From assembly GCF_023715725.1 (NCBI RefSeq), contig NZ_JAMBOT010000003.1, positions 310,001 to 374,000 of the forward strand: a stretch of DNA of 64,000 nt, given 5' to 3'. Source of the stretch: Paenibacillus pasadenensis (GTDB lineage: Bacteria > Bacillota > Bacilli > Paenibacillales > Paenibacillaceae). Below the pieces are notes generated by a model. That model made no database searches, was not told the origin of the DNA, and saw nothing but the letters and a program-made list of their open reading frames with translations. Shown one piece after another: positions 61,398 to 64,000 of the stretch (positions are counted from its first letter, which is position 1; every line of letters begins with the position of its first letter). Position numbers and translations under genes: made by a program.

Positions 61398-63149
61398 TTA
61401 TTTATCCAGTACCGGATGGTCCAGCAGGCTGACGCTTGCGGATTCCGTTCCGTGAAGCTCGAATACGACGATTTCGTTTTTGCCTTTGCGAAGCAGCGGG
61501 CCCGGAATATACAGCGTTTCCTGAGGCGCAAGCTCCCAATAACGGCCCAGGTTGAAGCCGTTAATATAAGCAACGCCCTTCGTCCAGCCCTTCATGCTCA
61601 GGAAGGTGTCGGCCGGCTCGTCCACTTCAAATTCGCCCTTGTAGAAGGAAGGCTGATTGTCCTGGCTGCCGCTCACGTCGCCGAAGCTCAGCTTGGACAG
61701 ATCATCCAGCGGCAACGGATGTACCGTCCAGTCGAACAGGAACGGCAGGCCGAAGCGCACGCCTTCCGTAATGCCCTTGGCATCCTTCATTTGCGGACCG
61801 TAGTTGATGCGGCCCATGTTCTCGACCAGAATCGTCAGCTCTACGCCGCCCGGCGGAACTTCAAATACAATATCATGCTCTTTGTCGGAGCGCTCGATAA
61901 TGCCTTTAAACTGCCCGTCGATAAAGATATGTGCGCGGTCGTGAACCTCTTGCAGGTTGAGGCGGCTTTCCGGACGCGGGCCGGACAGATGCGTCGTGTA
62001 CAGGATGAAGCCGGAGTTCTGTCCGTATTGCTCCATCGGCTCCGGGCAAACGCTTTGAATCGGCGCGGACAGCGCGTCCAGCGATGCCAGCAGCGGCGCT
62101 TGGCCTGTCATTTGGATCGTGCCGAAGCTCTTCTTGGCGATAGGCTCCGGAAGCTCCAGCGGACCAAGCTCCGTGTATTTGCCGATGACTTCGCGTACGG
62201 CATAATATTTCTCCGTAAGGTCACCGCTCTCGCTAAGCGGCGAATCGTAGTCGTAGCTCGTAATCGTCGGCGCCAGCTTGTCCGGGAAGTTCGCTCCGCT
62301 GAAGAAGCCGAAGTTCGTGCCGCCGTGGAACATATAGAAGTTAACCGAAGCGTCGGCCGCCAGCATATCGTCCAGCACCTTCGCTACATCAGCCGCATCG
62401 CGGGTATGATGCTTTTCGCCCCAGTGATCGAACCAGCCGTTCCAGTACTCCATGCACATAAGCGGTTGATCCGGCTGATATTCCAGCAGCTTGGCAAACC
62501 CTTCCGCCGAACGGGAGCCGAAGTTGACCGTTTCCCAAACGCCTTCAACCATGCCGCCCTGCAGCATGTGGTCTTCCGGACCGTCGGAGGTGAACAGCAG
62601 CACATCCACGCCGCGATTGACCATAGCTTCCTTCAGGAAGTTCAGGTACTTTTTATCGTTGCCGTAGCTGCCGTACTCGTTCTCGATCTGCATCGCGATA
62701 ATCGGCCCGCCCTTGGTCGTAAGGAACGGCGTAAGGCGAGGAATCAGATTGTCGTAATAAGCGTCGATTTTATCCAGGAACGGCTTGTGGAAGCAGCGCA
62801 GCTTCATGCCCGGATCTTTGAGCAGCCACGCCGGCAAGCCGCCGAACTCCCATTCCGCGCAAATGTAAGGGCTTGGACGGACGATAACGTACAGTCCCAG
62901 CTCACCCGCAAGAGCGATGAATTTCTCGATATCGGCCAAGCCTTCAAACTCGTATTGACCTTCGTTCGGCTCATGGAGATTCCACGGCACATAGGTTTCT
63001 ACTGTATTAAAGCCGCAAGCCTTAAGCTTGAGCAGGCGGTCGCGCCAATATTCGGGAACAATACGGAAGTAATGGATTGCGCCGGACAAAATCCGAAACG
63101 GTTGATCGCCAAGCAGCAGCTGTTTGCCTTGAATGGACAGTTGACTCAC
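61398..63149 (-). CDS. GH35 beta-galactosidase
   Basis: A 583-residue glycoside hydrolase of family 35. The catalytic TIM barrel (about 1-320) has the acid/base Glu in AMQIENEYGSYG and the nucleophile Glu in LMCMEYWNGWFDHWG, plus the family segment ILSGAIHYFRIVPEYW. C-terminal jelly-roll domains follow, ending with GVAYINGFNLGRYWELAPQ. There is no signal peptide, so it acts on imported galactosides. The GTG start (MSQLSIQGKQ) follows GGGAGG; the TTG six codons earlier overlaps that ribosome site. It is divergent from an AraC-type regulator gene. Confidence 0.93.
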   Translation of the reverse strand: MSQLSIQGKQLLLGDQPFRILSGAIHYFRIVPEYWRDRLLKLKACGFNTVETYVPWNLHEPNEGQYEFEGLADIEKFIALAGELGLYVIVRPSPYICAEWEFGGLPAWLLKDPGMKLRCFHKPFLDKIDAYYDNLIPRLTPFLTTKGGPIIAMQIENEYGSYGNDKKYLNFLKEAMVNRGVDVLLFTSDGPEDHMLQGGMVEGVWETVNFGSRSAEGFAKLLEYQPDQPLMCMEYWNGWFDHWGEKHHTRDAADVAKVLDDMLAADASVNFYMFHGGTNFGFFSGANFPDKLAPTITSYDYDSPLSESGDLTEKYYAVREVIGKYTELGPLELPEPIAKKSFGTIQMTGQAPLLASLDALSAPIQSVCPEPMEQYGQNSGFILYTTHLSGPRPESRLNLQEVHDRAHIFIDGQFKGIIERSDKEHDIVFEVPPGGVELTILVENMGRINYGPQMKDAKGITEGVRFGLPFLFDWTVHPLPLDDLSKLSFGDVSGSQDNQPSFYKGEFEVDEPADTFLSMKGWTKGVAYINGFNLGRYWELAPQETLYIPGPLLRKGKNEIVVFELHGTESASVSLLDHPVLDK

Positions 63150-63250
63150 GGTGAGGTTACCTCCCAAAATCGATCTATGATGATCCTAATAGTAGAACTC
63201 TCAGCCCCTGCGGTGAATGCACAAACTCCTCCTTTAGTTAACCATTTGTG

Positions 63251-63279
63251 CCGACTGGGCCACTCTCCTATGGTATAAT
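63251..63279 (+). promoter_or_regulatory. Promoter of the AraC-type regulator gene
   Basis: A perfect TATAAT (63274-63279) preceded by TGG gives an extended -10. A weak CCGACT lies 17 bp upstream (63251-63256). It would start transcription about 30 nt before the regulator ATG. Confidence 0.65.
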
Positions 63280-63315
63280 CAAGCCAATACGCGTTAGCGG
63301 GCGGGGGCAAGCATT

Positions 63316-64000
63316 ATGGATACGATTTTTCTCTTCCAAAATATCGCGAATACGCTGCAAATAACCGGCTGCCATTTCGGCGTTAAACCTGCCAAATGGT
63401 CGTATCATAAACATCATCACCCCTTCTACGAGCTGATCTGCTGTATGGAGGGCGGGGCAGTGCAGGAGATTAACGGGGAGCGGGTCGATCTCAAACAAGG
63501 CGACTGGATTGTGCTGAAATCCGGCGTAAGCCACACGATTGCCAACCATTCGACTACGCATTACGCTTTCTTCAACATCCACTTCGATCTGGACGACCTG
63601 AACGTCCGCAGCCGGCTTGGAGCAGCCCCTTTCCGCCTGATCCAGGCCGCCGATGCGGAGCGTACGCAGCTTCCGCAGCTGCTCCCTGAATTGGAGAAGC
63701 TGATGCAGCAGGAGCTGGCGTCCGACAAGCCGATGGACATGCCTTCGCCAGAGGTCGTGCAGCTGAGTTTGCCGCTTCATCAGCGGCTGGCCATGCAGGC
63801 TTATGTGCTGCTCATTTTGCAGGAAATTCTCGTGCTGCTGGAAAATCCTTCGGCGGCGGAGGATCAGTCCCGTCATCTAGTATCCGCTTATGAAGCGGAT
63901 ATGGCTCATGCTATCGAGGAGCGGCTGACAGCCGATTTTTCGGTTAATCCGTCCGTGACGGATATTGCAGCGGAATTGAATATGAGCCGAAGCCAGCTGT
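63316..64000 (+). CDS. AraC-family regulator with cupin sensor domain (partial, cut by window end)
   Basis: An open frame of 228 codons running off the right edge. The N-terminal cupin-like AraC ligand-binding domain is recognisable (KWSYHKHHHPFYELICCMEG, GDWIVLKSGVSHTI, FNIHFDLDD). The frame ends inside the first helix-turn-helix (SVTDIAAELNMSRSQL). It is divergent from the GH35 gene, with 166 bp between the starts, so it may sense a sugar and control that gene. The ATG follows GCGGGGGCAAGCATT. Confidence 0.88.
   Translation, partial: MDTIFLFQNIANTLQITGCHFGVKPAKWSYHKHHHPFYELICCMEGGAVQEINGERVDLKQGDWIVLKSGVSHTIANHSTTHYAFFNIHFDLDDLNVRSRLGAAPFRLIQAADAERTQLPQLLPELEKLMQQELASDKPMDMPSPEVVQLSLPLHQRLAMQAYVLLILQEILVLLENPSAAEDQSRHLVSAYEADMAHAIEERLTADFSVNPSVTDIAAELNMSRSQL

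Noticed and set aside
61416-63278. 620-codon open frame on the plus strand
   Set aside because: It is antisense to the GH35 beta-galactosidase, which has its full catalytic motifs.
63268-63876. 202-codon minus-strand frame
   Set aside because: Antisense to the AraC-type regulator, which has a promoter, ribosome site and recognisable domains.
1-64000. CRISPR arrays, tRNA or rRNA genes, riboswitches, prophage attachment sites
   Set aside because: No regularly spaced short repeats, cloverleaf or rRNA-like sequence, or recognisable riboswitch core was seen by eye. A dedicated scan (tRNAscan, Infernal) was not possible.

Overview
The window looks like a chromosomal segment of a Paenibacillus-type (Paenibacillaceae) Firmicute. 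Supporting signs are strong GGAGG-type ribosome binding sites, many TTG and GTG starts, a YesM/YesN-type two-component system next to a sugar ABC transporter, SLH-anchored surface proteins, Fur boxes of the Bacillus 7-1-7 type, and a large set of secreted carbohydrate-active proteins. No rRNA, tRNA or CRISPR array was seen. Assignments rest on motif recognition and reading of the sequence; no database search was run.

Layout. (1) 1-10.4 kb is mostly housekeeping and stress genes: a MerR regulator, a Crp/Fnr-type regulator that converges on and overlaps a flavohaemoglobin gene (hmp), a DEAD-box helicase, an orphan Fur-boxed iron-siderophore binding lipoprotein, an SLH-like secreted protein, a lipid kinase, an aldo/keto reductase, a papain-like C92-type protein and a CdsA-like membrane enzyme. 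(2) 10.4-28.9 kb is a polysaccharide-utilisation region on the minus strand. It holds three tandem secreted GH43 paralogues (exo-beta-1,3-galactanase-like) with ricin/CBM13 modules and a shared promoter layout, a previously overlooked small secreted peptide gene, a DJ-1/PfpI protein, a beta-helix/LamG protein, a cysteine-type sulfatase, an ABC sugar importer and its YesM/YesN-like two-component system. (3) 29-39.8 kb is an AT-richer island with a secreted YD/Fn3/CBM-repeat protein, a divergent 1916-residue RHS polymorphic toxin, its candidate immunity gene, a decayed IS3-family element and the truncated remnant of a second immunity gene.

(4) 40.0-53.3 kb is an 11-gene Fur-controlled operon for an NRPS-independent siderophore. 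Its upstream part (dat, ddc, two IucA/IucC synthetases, N-acetyltransferase, N-monooxygenase, MFS exporter) is of the schizokinen/rhizobactin type. Its downstream part (asbC, asbD, asbE, asbF) is the 3,4-dihydroxybenzoate module of petrobactin. The two blocks are stitched together by stop/start overlaps, which predicts a mixed hydroxamate/3,4-catecholate citrate siderophore. This is the most notable system in the window. (5) 53.4-64 kb returns to surface carbohydrate metabolism: a giant SLH-anchored beta-helix protein, a secreted paralogue of its core, a GH35 beta-galactosidase and an AraC-type regulator cut by the window edge.

How the parts may work together. The GH43 exo-galactanases, sulfatase, ABC importer and GH35 enzyme would fit stepwise breakdown of a beta-galactan (type II arabinogalactan or a sulfated galactan). 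The substrate is inferred, not shown. The siderophore operon and the distant binding lipoprotein carry the same Fur box and would be expressed together under iron limitation; the lipoprotein could be the uptake partner.
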